Below, in pieces: positions 31,969 to 42,741 of a DNA stretch of 64,000 nt (position 1 is its first letter; the number at the start of each line of letters is the position of its first letter). Under the pieces are notes generated by a model. That model saw only the letters and a list, made by a program, of their open reading frames with translations. It was not told the origin of the DNA and searched no databases. The position numbers were made by a program, and so were the translations under genes. The DNA is from Parietichytrium sp. I65-24A. Taxonomy: Eukaryota > Sar > Bigyra > Thraustochytrida > Thraustochytriidae. The stretch spans positions 62,001 to 126,000 of the forward strand of contig BLSF01000078.1 of assembly GCA_012862575.1 (NCBI GenBank), read 5' to 3'.

Positions 31969-33657
31969 ATGGTGAGGCTGAGAAGCTCGCGAGGATTTGG
32001 GAGGAGCGGGCTTGCAAAGCTGACGCGGGCGCATCAAGAGATCTATACGCATGTTGGGGCTGCAAATGTTAGAGAGGTCTTGGAGCTGGCCAAGGAGAGC
32101 GAAGGGGACGCCAGAGCGGCTGCCGTTGAGAAGCTACTGCGATACGCGAATTCTCAGGAGAGCTGCTTGATGCTTATTTCCATGGATGTGGTGGGAATCT
32201 GTGTTGATATTTTGAAAGAGCCACGTGACTCGCCATCCTCTCTTTCCGGCAAAGTGTTCGTGCGCACCGACTCGAGCGCGTATGACTCGAAGAGTCTCGG
32301 AGAGCCGTTCGTCCCACAAGAGAGAGACTTTTCCGATAGACTGTCCTCCAAGAGTCTTGCAAGGCTGTCGCGGCTGCCGGCGCAAGAGCAAACGCAACTG
32401 TCAGCGATCAAAATTCTTTCGTGTGTTTCCGAGCACATAGAGTTCACGGAGAGCTTTCAAAGGCACCAGGTGATTGACCTCATGCTGCGAATAATCAAGG
32501 AGTGTTTGGCTGAAGGGCCAGAATGTGATCATGAGCATGCGCTACTAGCCCAGCTCGTCCTCGCAAACGTTACTGCTACAGAAAGCTTTCACGACGACTG
32601 CTACAAGAAAGGGCTGGTGGATCTTTGCATCAAAATGTGCGAAAAGCCGAACCCAGCCAAGATACAACAAGGCACGCTACCGCTTTTGCTGAACTTGGCA
32701 AATCACGAGGATAGTGCCAAAAAGCTTGTCAAGCGTGGTGGAGTCCAGACATTGATTGAGTGCGCCAGGGCCAACGAGGGGGAGCCCCAGTTCATGGCAT
32801 TAGGAGCTGTGAAGAATATCCTCGATAAACTAGATAATCCAGTGGCGTTAGCGAAGGCCGGTGTTATGGATTTTTGCATGGAGCTGATTCCGCAAACCGA
32901 CGCCCACGAGGACGCTAAATTACTGGCCTTGTACCTCATGTCTGAATTTGTTGTTGTGAGTAAGCTGCTGCCAATCGCCATGCAGCGCAATGTCCACCTT
33001 GATTGCAAACAAGCACTTACGGAGCTGTCCAATAGTATTCGTGAGCGAGTGCTATCCCTCCGGATCGTTGACGGCCTTTCGTCGCACGTGCATAATCTCG
33101 AGGTATTGCGCGCTTTGGTAGACGCTGGCTTCATTGATGTCTGCACAAATATTTGTGTAAACTACAGGTTAGCTGAGGTTCACACCGAGGAGAGTGAGGC
33201 GCGATCAGGGGCATTCTCTGTGTTGTACAATTTTGCGCGGGAAGAATCCATCGGGGTGGAGCTCTTGTGGCACGACGGGGTCATCAGCGTTTGCAAGAAT
33301 GCCGTCGCAGATACCTTGACCGAAATTCGCTCGGAGGCATTGCTGGTGCTTGGAGCGCTGAGCAAGCATCCGCAAAACCAAGTTGAGATGGTGAATCTTG
33401 GGGTAGTCGAAGTCTGTTGCAAGGTGATTCGTCTGGACAAGCACGCGGTTCTCTTGGGCACCCTTGCCGCTTTGGATGCGCTCAAAAACTTATCCTCGAA
33501 TCGAGCAAACCGAGACGCGATGCTGGAAAAGGAGGTCCCAGATGTTCTAAACGCACTGCTCGAAAACGACGTTTCTACAGACACGAGCCGTTTGGCTCAG
33601 AGCGTTATTAACAATCTTCGACCGCGAAAGCCACTCACCAGATGCCCTGTCCAATGA
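31969..33657 (+). CDS. armadillo-like repeat protein 1
   Basis: A 562-residue all-helical repeat protein. Successive ~42-residue units carry the armadillo pattern, for example QQGTLPLLLNLANHEDSAKK, then LVKRGGVQTLIECARANEGE, and RSEALLVLGALSKHPQNQVE followed by MVNLGVVEVCCKVI. The repeats start at about residue 25 and run nearly to the C-terminus. A Ser/Arg-rich insertion interrupts them at ~85-135. No catalytic domain. Such proteins act as scaffolds; the partner cannot be named from sequence. The start is the first ATG, which gives a basic N-terminus (MVRLRSSRGFGRSGLAKL). The neighbouring gene at 34380 encodes a related repeat protein in the same direction. Confidence 0.82.
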   Translation: MVRLRSSRGFGRSGLAKLTRAHQEIYTHVGAANVREVLELAKESEGDARAAAVEKLLRYANSQESCLMLISMDVVGICVDILKEPRDSPSSLSGKVFVRTDSSAYDSKSLGEPFVPQERDFSDRLSSKSLARLSRLPAQEQTQLSAIKILSCVSEHIEFTESFQRHQVIDLMLRIIKECLAEGPECDHEHALLAQLVLANVTATESFHDDCYKKGLVDLCIKMCEKPNPAKIQQGTLPLLLNLANHEDSAKKLVKRGGVQTLIECARANEGEPQFMALGAVKNILDKLDNPVALAKAGVMDFCMELIPQTDAHEDAKLLALYLMSEFVVVSKLLPIAMQRNVHLDCKQALTELSNSIRERVLSLRIVDGLSSHVHNLEVLRALVDAGFIDVCTNICVNYRLAEVHTEESEARSGAFSVLYNFAREESIGVELLWHDGVISVCKNAVADTLTEIRSEALLVLGALSKHPQNQVEMVNLGVVEVCCKVIRLDKHAVLLGTLAALDALKNLSSNRANRDAMLEKEVPDVLNALLENDVSTDTSRLAQSVINNLRPRKPLTRCPVQ

Positions 33658-34379
33658 TCACTATTGAATTAAAACCCAAGCGCTGCCCGTCGACCGTTGG
33701 TTGCATGCATCTCTCAGTCGCGAAGCATGCCGGAAGGCTCAGCGCGGCGGTCTTCAGCAAAGAATATTCACCGCCTGAGACGCACAACGATCAATTCTTT
33801 TTTCCGCATGATCGCGGTTCTGGTTTATCGCAGTCAGTGCTTCCCCGTACTCTCAGAGAGTACACTAATAAAACGACATGAACAAGAGATTTTTTAGGTT
33901 ACTCTTTCCTTGAAGAATTCACTGTCAATCAAAAACTTTGCAAACGTAACAGCGAAAAGCGATGCGGATGCACCGAGTACTCCAACAATATCTCGCGTAC
34001 CGGTAACGTGCAAACGTACGTACCGTACACGTAAACTACTCGTGTAGCAAGTATCCCAGTACCAGTGCCAACCAGTGTGGACTCGTCCCAGTTTACGTAC
34101 AAGTACACACTGTGGGGATGTAATTCTCAAGACATGAGAGAAATATTCCTGGCACACTGATACGCTAGCAATGTACCGGTACTCACAGTTAAGGACTTTC
34201 CTTGATGTGTCAAGATACATAGCTTAGAGAGGCGGTAAAGCCGAAATGAGACTCTGAGATTTGCTTTGCCAGAGCACCGACGTCGCCCAAACTCATCTAT
34301 CGAAAGCTGTGTACTGAGTACCATCCAAGTCGTTCAACGTGACAGGAGGTCAGCGACAAGCGTGGGTAGGTAGTCCGCG
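33658..34379. other. spacer between the two armadillo-like genes
   Basis: No gene. Contains a candidate polyadenylation signal, a TCACTGTCAATC motif near 33918 and a cluster of GTAC-containing palindromes (33997-34182). Confidence 0.6.
33867..33872 (+). terminator. candidate AATAAA polyadenylation signal
   Basis: AATAAA about 210 bp after the stop codon of armadillo-like protein 1. Use is inferred. Confidence 0.4.
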
Positions 34380-36533
34380 ATGTGTATGCGCGACTCGCTG
34401 GTGCAGTCCGTGCAGAGGGCACAAAATGGCTGCCAGCTCATGGCCGTGCACAGCTCCGGTGGACTATGCGGAAACATGGAGGTCATCCAGCAGACAGACG
34501 ACATCAACGCGCTGGCGTGGATGGATCCCGTGAACGAGAGACTCTTTCTCGCTGCAGAACGGGTCCGGACAGCTGTCGGTGATCTAGCGCTCGTGATGGC
34601 TCTGGCTGTGTTGAGGGTCGTGGCCAACCAGGAAGAGCACCAATGTGAGTTAATCGTGTCGCACGGGGCTTGCGAAGCGTGCGCAGAGGTCCTGCGCAAC
34701 CCCGGCCCGCAACAGGCCATACTTTTGGCTTTCACGACACTGGAAGCTCTCTCCAGCTGCGAATGCATCCGGGAAAACTCCTCTCTGGATGACGTCCTGG
34801 ACGGGTGCAAAGTGTGGTTTGAACGGCATGAGCAGAATAAGGCAATAGCTCTTGCTCTGGACACTACTACTTTGGGCGCACGCGAGAAGGTCTTTGACAT
34901 GCTGTCTGAGCTCAAAAGCTTGACTCTTATATCCAATTTCTGTAAATTTGAAGGTGGGGCCGAGCTCGTCATGGACCATGGATTGTGCTCAGTTCTTTTG
35001 CGTTGCGTGGCTTGCAGCGAGAGGGAGGCTCAGAATATCGCCCTCGATGCACTGGTCTACATGTCAACTTATCCCCATCTGGTGCCCAGGCTATTGTCCC
35101 ATGACACAATCAAGACCTGCTTGGACGTGCTCAAAGGTCAGGACGTGCAAGGCCTAGATCAGGTGAAACTTGATGCCCTCGAGATTCTCGCCAATATCAC
35201 AGTCAAGGTCGAGAGCATGGTCGAGGTTTTGGAGCAGGGTGGCGCCGACTGCCTCCTCGAGATGGCTTTCTCATCTCGGAGTGCAACGCAGGGAATGGCC
35301 CTCGCCCTGCTCTGCAAACTTGTCGCCAAGCTGGAAGTGACGGATGAGATGGTCTCTAATCTTGGGGCAGTGGAGATCTGCACATCGCTGCTCAAAGATG
35401 CACAGAAGAACAAAGTTGTTTCTCCTTTGCGACTCCATGCTTGGCGCATGCTTGAGCTTTTGAGCGACTCTGAGCATTTTCTGGAACGTGGGTCCGAAGA
35501 CCTCTTGATCTGTTTTGTTACCGAGTTTTCCCACGAATCAACCCTTCTTGACGCGAAGGTGTCCAAGAGAATTCAAGAGATGGCTCTCAATATGGCGCTC
35601 AACATGTCAGCTGTGCATCGAAATAAGCTTCGAATGGGCTCTGAGGAGATTGTTAGCCTCCTCATTAATGCTATCAAAACTACTAGCGAGCCCGCGCATC
35701 ACTTGAAGAGTATCCTCATTTTGAAGAACCTTGCAAGCAGCTTGAAAGGCGCAGAAAATCTCGCATTATTAAATGTTGTCTCGCATTGCCTCTATGAGCA
35801 GGCCGATGCCTCCATTCGTTCAAGTCCGATTCGGAAAGAGTCGAGGCTCGCATCTTTTCAGACGATTGAAGCGCTAAGCTTTCGACACCGAAATCTACAA
35901 CTCCTATTGGAGGCAGGGACTCTGGGCCTTTGCATGCGGACTGTCAAACGAGAACGTGGAGAAATGAAGACATGTGCGCTCTCCATTCTCTTGAATCTGG
36001 TAGATGCGTATGGTTCGATGCAGCCACGCGGATGCAAGAAGCACTTCACCACCGACGTAGTTTTGAAGATTGCTCTCGCTTGTAGGCGGACCATGCACAA
36101 CCCTCTCGACTCGGAACCGAGAGTGGTGTCTGCAGCTATCTTGCATTCTCTGTTTCGGAATGCGATCAAGCTCGGCCAACTCGTCGAGAATGAACTCCAC
36201 TTGGCCCTCCTAGACATCCTCTTGGAGCCAACGTCGCAACCGGTCCAGCGCTGGTGGTCGGAATCGCGAAGAGTCTATTCGCTTGAAGCATACGCCTTTT
36301 GCGGTTTGATTTGTCTGCTAGCTCACAACCCAAAACATGTCTCAGAAGCTTGTGTTCACCAGCTGAGCAAAATCATGCACCAGGTCCTTGCCGATGCCCC
36401 GCCAGAGTCTCCGTTCTTGCAGATCAGCCGCGTGGGTTTGCGCCTCGCGAACCAAGGAGACGATGGCTTGACGTTCTTGCAGGACGCCCCTGACCATGTG
36501 TGTACTATGCTCCCGATGCCCGTCTCCATGTAA
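34380..36533 (+). CDS. armadillo-like repeat protein 2
   Basis: A 717-residue helical repeat protein with armadillo/HEAT-like periodicity across nearly its whole length, e.g. LALVMALAVLRVVANQEEHQ then CELIVSHGACEACAEVLRN, and LDALEILANITVKVESMVEV then LEQGGADCLLEMAF. No catalytic domain, membrane segment or signal peptide. It lies 0.7 kb downstream of, and parallel to, armadillo-like protein 1. The two share the repeat style and motif wording (NLG.VE.C, GG...LIE/LLE) but are not near-identical, so any tandem duplication is old. The chosen start is the first ATG; repeats begin soon after, so some N-terminal sequence could lie in an unrecognised upstream exon. Confidence 0.78.
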   Translation: MCMRDSLVQSVQRAQNGCQLMAVHSSGGLCGNMEVIQQTDDINALAWMDPVNERLFLAAERVRTAVGDLALVMALAVLRVVANQEEHQCELIVSHGACEACAEVLRNPGPQQAILLAFTTLEALSSCECIRENSSLDDVLDGCKVWFERHEQNKAIALALDTTTLGAREKVFDMLSELKSLTLISNFCKFEGGAELVMDHGLCSVLLRCVACSEREAQNIALDALVYMSTYPHLVPRLLSHDTIKTCLDVLKGQDVQGLDQVKLDALEILANITVKVESMVEVLEQGGADCLLEMAFSSRSATQGMALALLCKLVAKLEVTDEMVSNLGAVEICTSLLKDAQKNKVVSPLRLHAWRMLELLSDSEHFLERGSEDLLICFVTEFSHESTLLDAKVSKRIQEMALNMALNMSAVHRNKLRMGSEEIVSLLINAIKTTSEPAHHLKSILILKNLASSLKGAENLALLNVVSHCLYEQADASIRSSPIRKESRLASFQTIEALSFRHRNLQLLLEAGTLGLCMRTVKRERGEMKTCALSILLNLVDAYGSMQPRGCKKHFTTDVVLKIALACRRTMHNPLDSEPRVVSAAILHSLFRNAIKLGQLVENELHLALLDILLEPTSQPVQRWWSESRRVYSLEAYAFCGLICLLAHNPKHVSEACVHQLSKIMHQVLADAPPESPFLQISRVGLRLANQGDDGLTFLQDAPDHVCTMLPMPVSM

Positions 36534-36647
36534 CATCATCGCTGACGCCGGTCCCCGTCAGTCGGCATCAGCTGAGCAGTTGTATCTTTGAATTGCGAAC
36601 TACATCTGCGGTTCTGTGCACCTGTGACTTTTAACCTATAAAATAAT

Positions 36648-36653
36648 AATAAA
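36648..36653 (+). terminator. candidate AATAAA polyadenylation signal
   Basis: AATAATAATAAA about 115 bp after the stop codon of armadillo-like protein 2. Confidence 0.45.
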
Positions 36654-37722
36654 CGATGTCTTCCAATTCCGTTCGGGATGATTGTATCCGATCGACGGCG
36701 GTTGGGTCTGGTTCTGGTTCTGGTTGTGGATCTTAAGCCTGCATTCCGCGCAAGCCTTGATTCCCGTAGAAAATTAGATTCTCACATCACTTGGTCGTGC
36801 CTCTCTCCGTCGCTCCAACTGCACGAACGTCTCTGCCCGTGCTCTGCGAGTCCAATCCAGGGCCATTGTTTCACATCTCCCCCGACTTTGGCGTGGTCGC
36901 TTTCTACTTGTGAAACATTCAAAGCTCTTCGCAGCGAAATGTATCTTCTTATTCCGAGTCCATTCCGGATATTTCCGGATGCAGCGGATTCATTTTCGAA
37001 TCATGTTTATTTTCCAACTCGGAAAATTTCACTTATCAAAGCCTTAGTGCCACTAGCCTCGTACTTACCGGTACTACGAGTACAAGTTATTTCCTCGAGC
37101 AAACTCTCAGAATTCAGAATTCACTCTTCAGTTCAGAAGATGGTACTTGTTTGATACTGTATTGGTAGAGGTAATTGCTCTCCGGAGTAATCGTACGTGG
37201 TTGTATTGACAGCTTTAGAGCGTTATCGTGCGATCGTGCGATCGTGCGATGCGATAAGCAAATGAGTAAAAATGAGTAATCCTCACTAACGTAAGTAAGT
37301 TCTTGTGAAAGACAGGTTTTGTTGTCGACACCGCCCTCTCGGAGCTTCCCAGGTCCTACTCGCAGCCACTACACTTTCCTTACCGCCTCTAGTAGGACGC
37401 GGTTCTTCCTTGTAGCTTCGTAGCAGTGGAAGTGCTCATTGATCCGCTATCACCCACTATCACCCTCCTATTATAATCCTGCGCCTACTACCGGCCTGGA
37501 ACTCCGAGAATATTCCTAGCGCTACAGCGACCCTCTCGCTAGCCGCTGCGAGTACGACATCTCTATCAAGAAACATAGTCCTCGTTCTGAGCACCCCTAT
37601 CACTCTTACACGCACTCCTAACCGGAGCCTACACCGGTCTTTCCCCGACCGTTATGCAGCACTTAGCGTATCGCGTAGCAGTCGGCAAACCCAGTGCGAA
37701 TGCGGGGACGTGTCGCAGGCCT

Positions 37723-37725
<3 letters not shown>

Positions 37726-37754
<29 letters not shown>
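37726..37754. repeat. (GA)n microsatellite
   Basis: About 14 GA units, 453-481 bp upstream of the chosen dioxygenase start codon. Confidence 0.9.
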
Positions 37755-37757
<3 letters not shown>

Positions 37758-38206
37758 AGAAAAGCCTCAGCAAATAGGAAACCAACAACCAACAACCAAC
37801 AACAAACCAACCCCACAGAACAGCCGCGCACGAAAAGTCGCGGGAGGAGAGTGAAGAATTGTCCGCGCTGTCCTCGCTGTCCTCGCCCGCGGAAACAACC
37901 ACACCACCACTCCAACCACACTAAAGGAAAACATCCCTCTAAGCTCGCTTTGCCGTCGCGCACGCCACAGGAGACCGAGTGCGAGGACACTTTGGGGTAA
38001 CGGTTATCCGCCTATCAGCCTGTCCGCGAGTACGGGAAGGGTTGTTTGAGAGGGGGGTGGAGTAGCGGAGTGTAGTATTTTAGAAAGGTTGTGGGGGATA
38101 GGAGTACGCGGAGGAGAGTGTGTTGTATTCCGCGGACAGGCGAGGAGTGTCCGCGTGGAATAGTTTTGTGAGGGCGAGCAGACGCGGGGAGGGCGTGCGC
38201 GTGTGG

Positions 38207-39044
38207 ATGGTCGGGCTGCGCATGAGTTCGGTGCAGCAGCTCGTGTCCGCATGCGGGCGCGGAGAAGGGTTGCAATCGATCTTGCAGTGCCTTCAGTCGG
38301 TGCGGAAAGAGGACCTGAATATTGGCGAGCCATGGCATTGGGTCCTGTCTGACCACGCGAACGAGGGCGATGCGGCCGGTGGTCGATCACAGCGGAAAGT
38401 TGGAGCGGCCAACGCAGGGCTTTTAAATGGCAAACAGCCCAAGCTCTATTACTACCACGTCGCCGAGACGAGCGAGTTTTCTATCGGTGTGTTCATTCTT
38501 CCGCCAGGGGGTAAGATCCCGATGCATGACCACCCGCACATGACGGTCATGTCGAAGGTCCTTTATGGATCGATGCACGTGTGGTCTTATGACTGGCTCA
38601 ATCATGCCGAGTTGGAGCAGAATAGGCGCAAAGGCGGGACGGCGCGAATCGTCGATAACGGGACGTAAGTTGGGTTTCTAGCTGATAGGGCGCTCGATTC
38701 GGCTTAGAGGGTTTGGAGCTGATGTGGTGAACTGATTTTTTTATTGTTTTTCTGGTTGCGTATACAGTGTTTACAGTGAGGGGTCGATTAAGATGCTGTT
38801 TCCAGACAGAGGAGGGAACATGCACGAGTTTTATTCGCCGCACAGTGTTGACGCCATGGCACAAGAAGCCGGAGTTCCTCCCGCTGTCGGATGTGCGATC
38901 TTGGACGTTATCCTTCCTCCGTATGATGAAGACTGTGGAAGATCTTGCACATACTTTACCAAAGAATCCCCTTTGTCCGACGACGGGACCTTGCAGCTCG
39001 CGCCGACGCTCCCGCTTGCTTTTTCTGTTGAAAATCTCAATTGA
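38207..39044 (+). CDS. ADO/PCO-type thiol dioxygenase, two exons
   Basis: A cupin non-haem iron dioxygenase of the cysteamine (2-aminoethanethiol)/plant cysteine oxidase family, which oxidises cysteamine or N-terminal cysteines and can serve in oxygen sensing. Exon 1 is 38207-38664 and exon 2 is 38768-39044; the spliced product is 244 residues. The iron ligands are His107 and His109 (PMHDHPHMTVMSKVLYGSMH) in exon 1 and His172 (GGNMHEF) in exon 2, so exon 1 alone would be inactive. CAILDVILPPYDEDCGRSCT near the C-terminus matches the family's AVLDVLGPPY...GR.CTY block. Start: the first ATG, with a second at 38222; upstream codons are open but without ATG. Cysteamine versus N-terminal-Cys substrate cannot be decided here. 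Confidence 0.88.
38665..38767 (+). other. spliceosomal intron of the thiol dioxygenase gene (103 nt)
   Basis: Donor GTAAGT at 38665, T-rich tract (TTTTTTTATTGTTTTTCTGG) and acceptor TATACAG ending at 38767. Splicing is phase 2 and restores the family sequence across the junction. Confidence 0.9.
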
Positions 39045-39809
39045 TGTCACCAATGTTTTCAAGCGTATTATGAAAGATAAAATGGTTTGTACAGCACATT
39101 TCCCGTTTTTCATCTTCCGCATGCAGAGCTCTTTTTTAGTTTTTTTTCAAAGTGTGAAGTTTCGAGATTTTTACACACAACGCTGCTCTCAGCCCATCAT
39201 CTTGGGTCCGTAAGAGACGAGATACTCGTGGTGTCTCGATAGTTTTCGAGATGTCTTCAGAGACGACGTGTGCCGATTGACTCATTTTCTATCCTCAACT
39301 TTTATATGAAAGGCACACCTCTAGCGCACGACGAATTCAGCAAAAGTTCTGTTATTCTCCAGCGCACGACGGATCACTCAAGTGCTACTCGAGCGCCACA
39401 TAAAGACTACTTGGAAGAGAAAAGTTAGCCTCAAAGCACGAAAGAAGAGTGTTATCGAAGTACATTTAAGCGAAGCCACGAAGTGCAGCGTAAAGACGGA
39501 TCGCTATACATTTTTGAACCGCTAGCAATCAGTTGGCTGAGATGTTCATAAATTGTTTTCCTTCAAGAAATTTGATTCATATGAACAACATGCTTGACTA
39601 AAAAAGATTAAAAAGAGACAGTCGCAATCGGCTGCCTGGAGAAAGAAAAGTCTCGAGGTCGGGCACGAAAACAAATAAAACACACAGCAGTTGTTCCTCG
39701 AGCGTAATCTTGTCGCGCTTGCTCTGTGGGAAACAGGCTTCTAGAGCCTGTGCCCGAAGTGTGCAAGTTTTAATCAAATCTAACACGCAGACGAAGGCCA
39801 TTCGAGATC
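39045..39809. other. intergenic region between convergent genes
   Basis: No gene. Contains a ~30-bp segment (39464-39497) nearly repeated at 56714-56746, and several AGCGCACGACG motifs (about 39320-39370). Confidence 0.6.
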
Positions 39810-40850
39810 TCAGCTTCTATACGAGATTCTTTGAGAGGCACGTGGAGTCGTGTTTGCAGTACGCTGAGAATAGCGCGGATTCGAGTTGGACGTAGCGGCT
39901 GTGTAACCTGTTCTCACGCTGGATCGCATACTTGAACGCACGGAGGCGCGATCAACAGGGATGGCAACCGAAATGCGGTTTGGATTAACAGACAGCTCAT
40001 CCTCTTCATCGTCGTCAAGAGCATAGGCGCTCGGAATGAGTTGAGGACGGAAGAGGACCAGAGCGATGCAAAATCCAACTACGAGAATTTCGACAATTCC
40101 AACTCCCAGAGCTCCGTACCCAAAAAAGTTGATGTTTTCTCGAAGCCACTCTGTGACGGCGTCTTCGAATTGGCTAGGGATGCCTTCCCCGCATGTCACA
40201 GCATTGCCAGCCACAGCTTTCCCAACCAATGCAAAGCCGTTTACTTTGAATTGCTCCATGGCGGTGCACACTCCTTGCTCAATGTCGTCACTGGGAGAGT
40301 CCGAGTCGTCGAGAATGCAGGTGCTCATCTCAGTTCCGTTTGACGTCGAGCAAATAGGCACCGGAAGGCAGTACAGAGGATCGGTGTCCAAGTAGTAGGT
40401 GCCGCAGTAGTTTTCATTTTTGACGCAGCACGTCTGATATGACCGATAAATGAAGTTGTTGATGGCAATCTCAGTCTGATCCTGCAACTCGCTGGATTCA
40501 GCTCCATCTGAGGATTCGATATAGTCGAGATACTGCAGGAAGATGATGGACGCGGCCACCTCGAAGGCGATGAAGACAACCACGAACAAGAGGTAGCACA
40601 CGAGCACAGGCTTCTTGCCTGTGACGGCTCCGTAAATCCCTACCATCGTAAGCACAAACAGCGCAAAGCCAGCAGCCATCACCCCGATGATCGGGCCGGT
40701 GGAAAGCATCTCCGAGAACTGATACTCATATTCGATCCACAAATACGCTCCTCCCGCACACAAGGTGAGCCCCACCACCGCTGACACCAGATTGATCGCG
40801 ATCAAAAAGTTGCGCCCCAGAAACGTGCAGCAATTATCTTCGAGCCTCAT
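39810..40850 (-). CDS. tetraspanin-like membrane protein
   Basis: A 346-residue four-span protein with tetraspanin layout. TM1 begins near residue 13 (NFLIAINLVSAVVGLTLCAG), TM2 and TM3 form a close pair (~50-110), then a large extracellular loop, TM4 (~238-262, YGALGVGIVEILVVGFCIA) and a long Ser/Arg-rich cytosolic tail. The large loop carries a CC motif (YQTCCVKNENYCG) and further cysteines, as in the CCG signature, though Gly is replaced by Val. The tail contains repeated Arg-Ser and Asn-Thr elements (VRSSMRSSVRTGY). Tetraspanins organise membrane microdomains. The start is the first ATG. A short repeat tract lies immediately upstream. Confidence 0.82.
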   Translation of the reverse strand: MRLEDNCCTFLGRNFLIAINLVSAVVGLTLCAGGAYLWIEYEYQFSEMLSTGPIIGVMAAGFALFVLTMVGIYGAVTGKKPVLVCYLLFVVVFIAFEVAASIIFLQYLDYIESSDGAESSELQDQTEIAINNFIYRSYQTCCVKNENYCGTYYLDTDPLYCLPVPICSTSNGTEMSTCILDDSDSPSDDIEQGVCTAMEQFKVNGFALVGKAVAGNAVTCGEGIPSQFEDAVTEWLRENINFFGYGALGVGIVEILVVGFCIALVLFRPQLIPSAYALDDDEEDELSVNPNRISVAIPVDRASVRSSMRSSVRTGYTAATSNSNPRYSQRTANTTPRASQRISYRS

Positions 40851-42724
40851 TTTCCCCGCGCCCGCGCTTCTTCCTTCCTTCCTTCCTTCCGGCCTGCCGT
40901 CTGCTCAGCTCAGCTCAGTACAGCTCAGCTCCGCTCTGCGCGAATCAAAATACAGAGTGTGACCCCAGCGCACGACTCCAGGCGCGTATCCCCTCCTGCG
41001 ACGACCACTGCTCTCTGTCCCGCGCCACCTCGCTCTCTCGGACTACCACTATTCGCGATACTGCTCCACCTTCCCAGCCCTCTCACTCACTCTCACTCTC
41101 ACCTTCTCCAATTTCTCCAATGCCAATTTGATCAGAATTCAGATCAACTCACAATGAACAATGCCATCAATGCCATCTGCCATCATCAGTGAACATAACT
41201 ACATAACTTATGACTTACAACTCAGAAGTTAACAACTTCTTTCTTTCTTTCTTCTGTCACTTTAGTACTACCTATCTCGTAGCTACCAGTATTTCCGCAC
41301 ACTGGTCCTGTTGCGCCTTAGGCTAGCTAGCTAGCGAGCCAACCGTACCAACTGTTGCACACTTCTTCCCAACGCTACCAGCTCTCCCTATCCCTCTCCT
41401 TAGGGAACACCTCCAGGTCGTAGTGTTACCCACTGGCGCCGTAGTCTCGACGGCACCAGGCGATCCTACTGTCGATGTAGCAGATAACCTAACCGTACCG
41501 TCCTAGCGCTTCTGGGCCTTGGTTGGAAAGTGTGCACTGGGTGAAAAGGACCAACATTGGTTTAAGGATTCAGGTAAGGTGGGATAGCGTGGAAACTTTT
41601 GCACCTGACGCTGGCATTGGGCGCACAGATTGCATTGCGTACTAGTGCTTATTCAATCTGGCGGCTAGAAGTCCACGTCGGCAAGCATTGTTCACAGACT
41701 GTGCTCTCTGTTCATGTTCATTGAATGAACATTGACAGTGAAAATGAAATGAAATGAACGAGCGATGGTTTATGTTCATGTTTGTGATTGACAGGAAGAT
41801 GCAACTCAGCTGATTAAAAAATTAAAAGTTAAAAGTTGCAGGGATTGCAGGGCTTCAAGTTAGGATCGAAGTGGCTGCGAATGTGGCTCTCCAAGTGCTC
41901 GTGTGTGTTGTGTGTTGTGCGTTTGTGTAGCTTGCATCGCATGATATCGCATGCCACCGTTGTTTGCCGTTATCGCTGGCTTTGACTCGGACTCGCACTC
42001 GAGCAAAATCTCTGACGGGGAGCGCTGGCGAGGCTTGTAGTGGAGGTGTCAGGAGATGCGGCGTTCTCTGATCCTCACCACAGCCATGACTGTCTCTGAC
42101 AGTCACCCAGCGCAGGAGGAATACAAAAACCAGCATGCATGAAAAGAGTACTGCGAGCCAGTCAAAGTGTGCTCTCGCGGAAAGCGCAGTCTCCTAGTCC
42201 TTCACTGAACGGAATAGCATGGAAAGGAAGGGCCGATATATGCCGATATAGCCCGGCAACGGGTTGCGATGCGAAGGGCATCGAAGGGCGCGCAATCCGC
42301 GTCTCCTTGACATCAGGCGTCAAATTCCGGCCGGAGAAGAAATCACCGTCGTCATCAGAACAGAGTACAGCACACACACACACCTTGGGAACGCCAGGAC
42401 TGGGCTTGTTCGTGATTCAAGGATGTTCATTCACAGTCAATGATGTTCAAGGAGTTCAAGATAGTACAAGCACGAGAGCGAGTGTCAGTCAGACTACCAG
42501 TAAGAGTCCTGAGTCCTGAATACCGGTGGTGGGTTTACACTGCACTCTATCCGAGTCCCTATACAACAACATAGAGAGAAAAGGTTACGAGGAATATAGG
42601 AATGGACATCGAGAACGACCGAGCCGTTCGTATCGAACCTTTAATAAGACAGAATAAGACAGAACTCATAAATTTTCATAATTTTTTTGCTGTGCAGCGA
42701 TGGTAGTTTGCGAATGAATTGGTT
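40851..42724. other. intergenic region between the tetraspanin and the transposase
   Basis: No supportable gene. It contains TTCC and CAGCT arrays, GCTAGCTAGC near 41326, and GTTCATTGA-type palindromes at 41714-41742 and 42428-42442. Confidence 0.55.
40873..40935. repeat. (TTCC)n and (CAGCT)n arrays
   Basis: A TTCC run (40873-40890) and a CAGCT-type 5-bp array (about 40906-40935), 23-85 bp upstream of the tetraspanin start codon. Confidence 0.8.
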
Positions 42725-42741
42725 GATCAATTAAATTGATC
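42725..42741. repeat. perfect 17-bp palindrome abutting the transposase stop codon
   Basis: GATCAATT and AATTGATC around a single central A. It ends one base from the transposase stop codon (42742-42744 on the minus strand). It could act as a 3' hairpin or be part of an element end. Confidence 0.85.

Larger units (their letters stand above)
36534..38206. other. intergenic region upstream of the thiol dioxygenase gene
   Basis: No supportable gene. Contains a CAGAATT island (37108-37125), a CGATCGTGCGATCGTGCGAT-type repeat near 37229-37255 and a GA microsatellite. The last ~100 bp probably includes the dioxygenase 5' leader. Confidence 0.55.

Noticed and set aside
36678-37154. 158-codon plus-strand frame downstream of armadillo gene 2
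   Set aside because: No domain or coding bias, and it runs into a CAGAATT repeat island.
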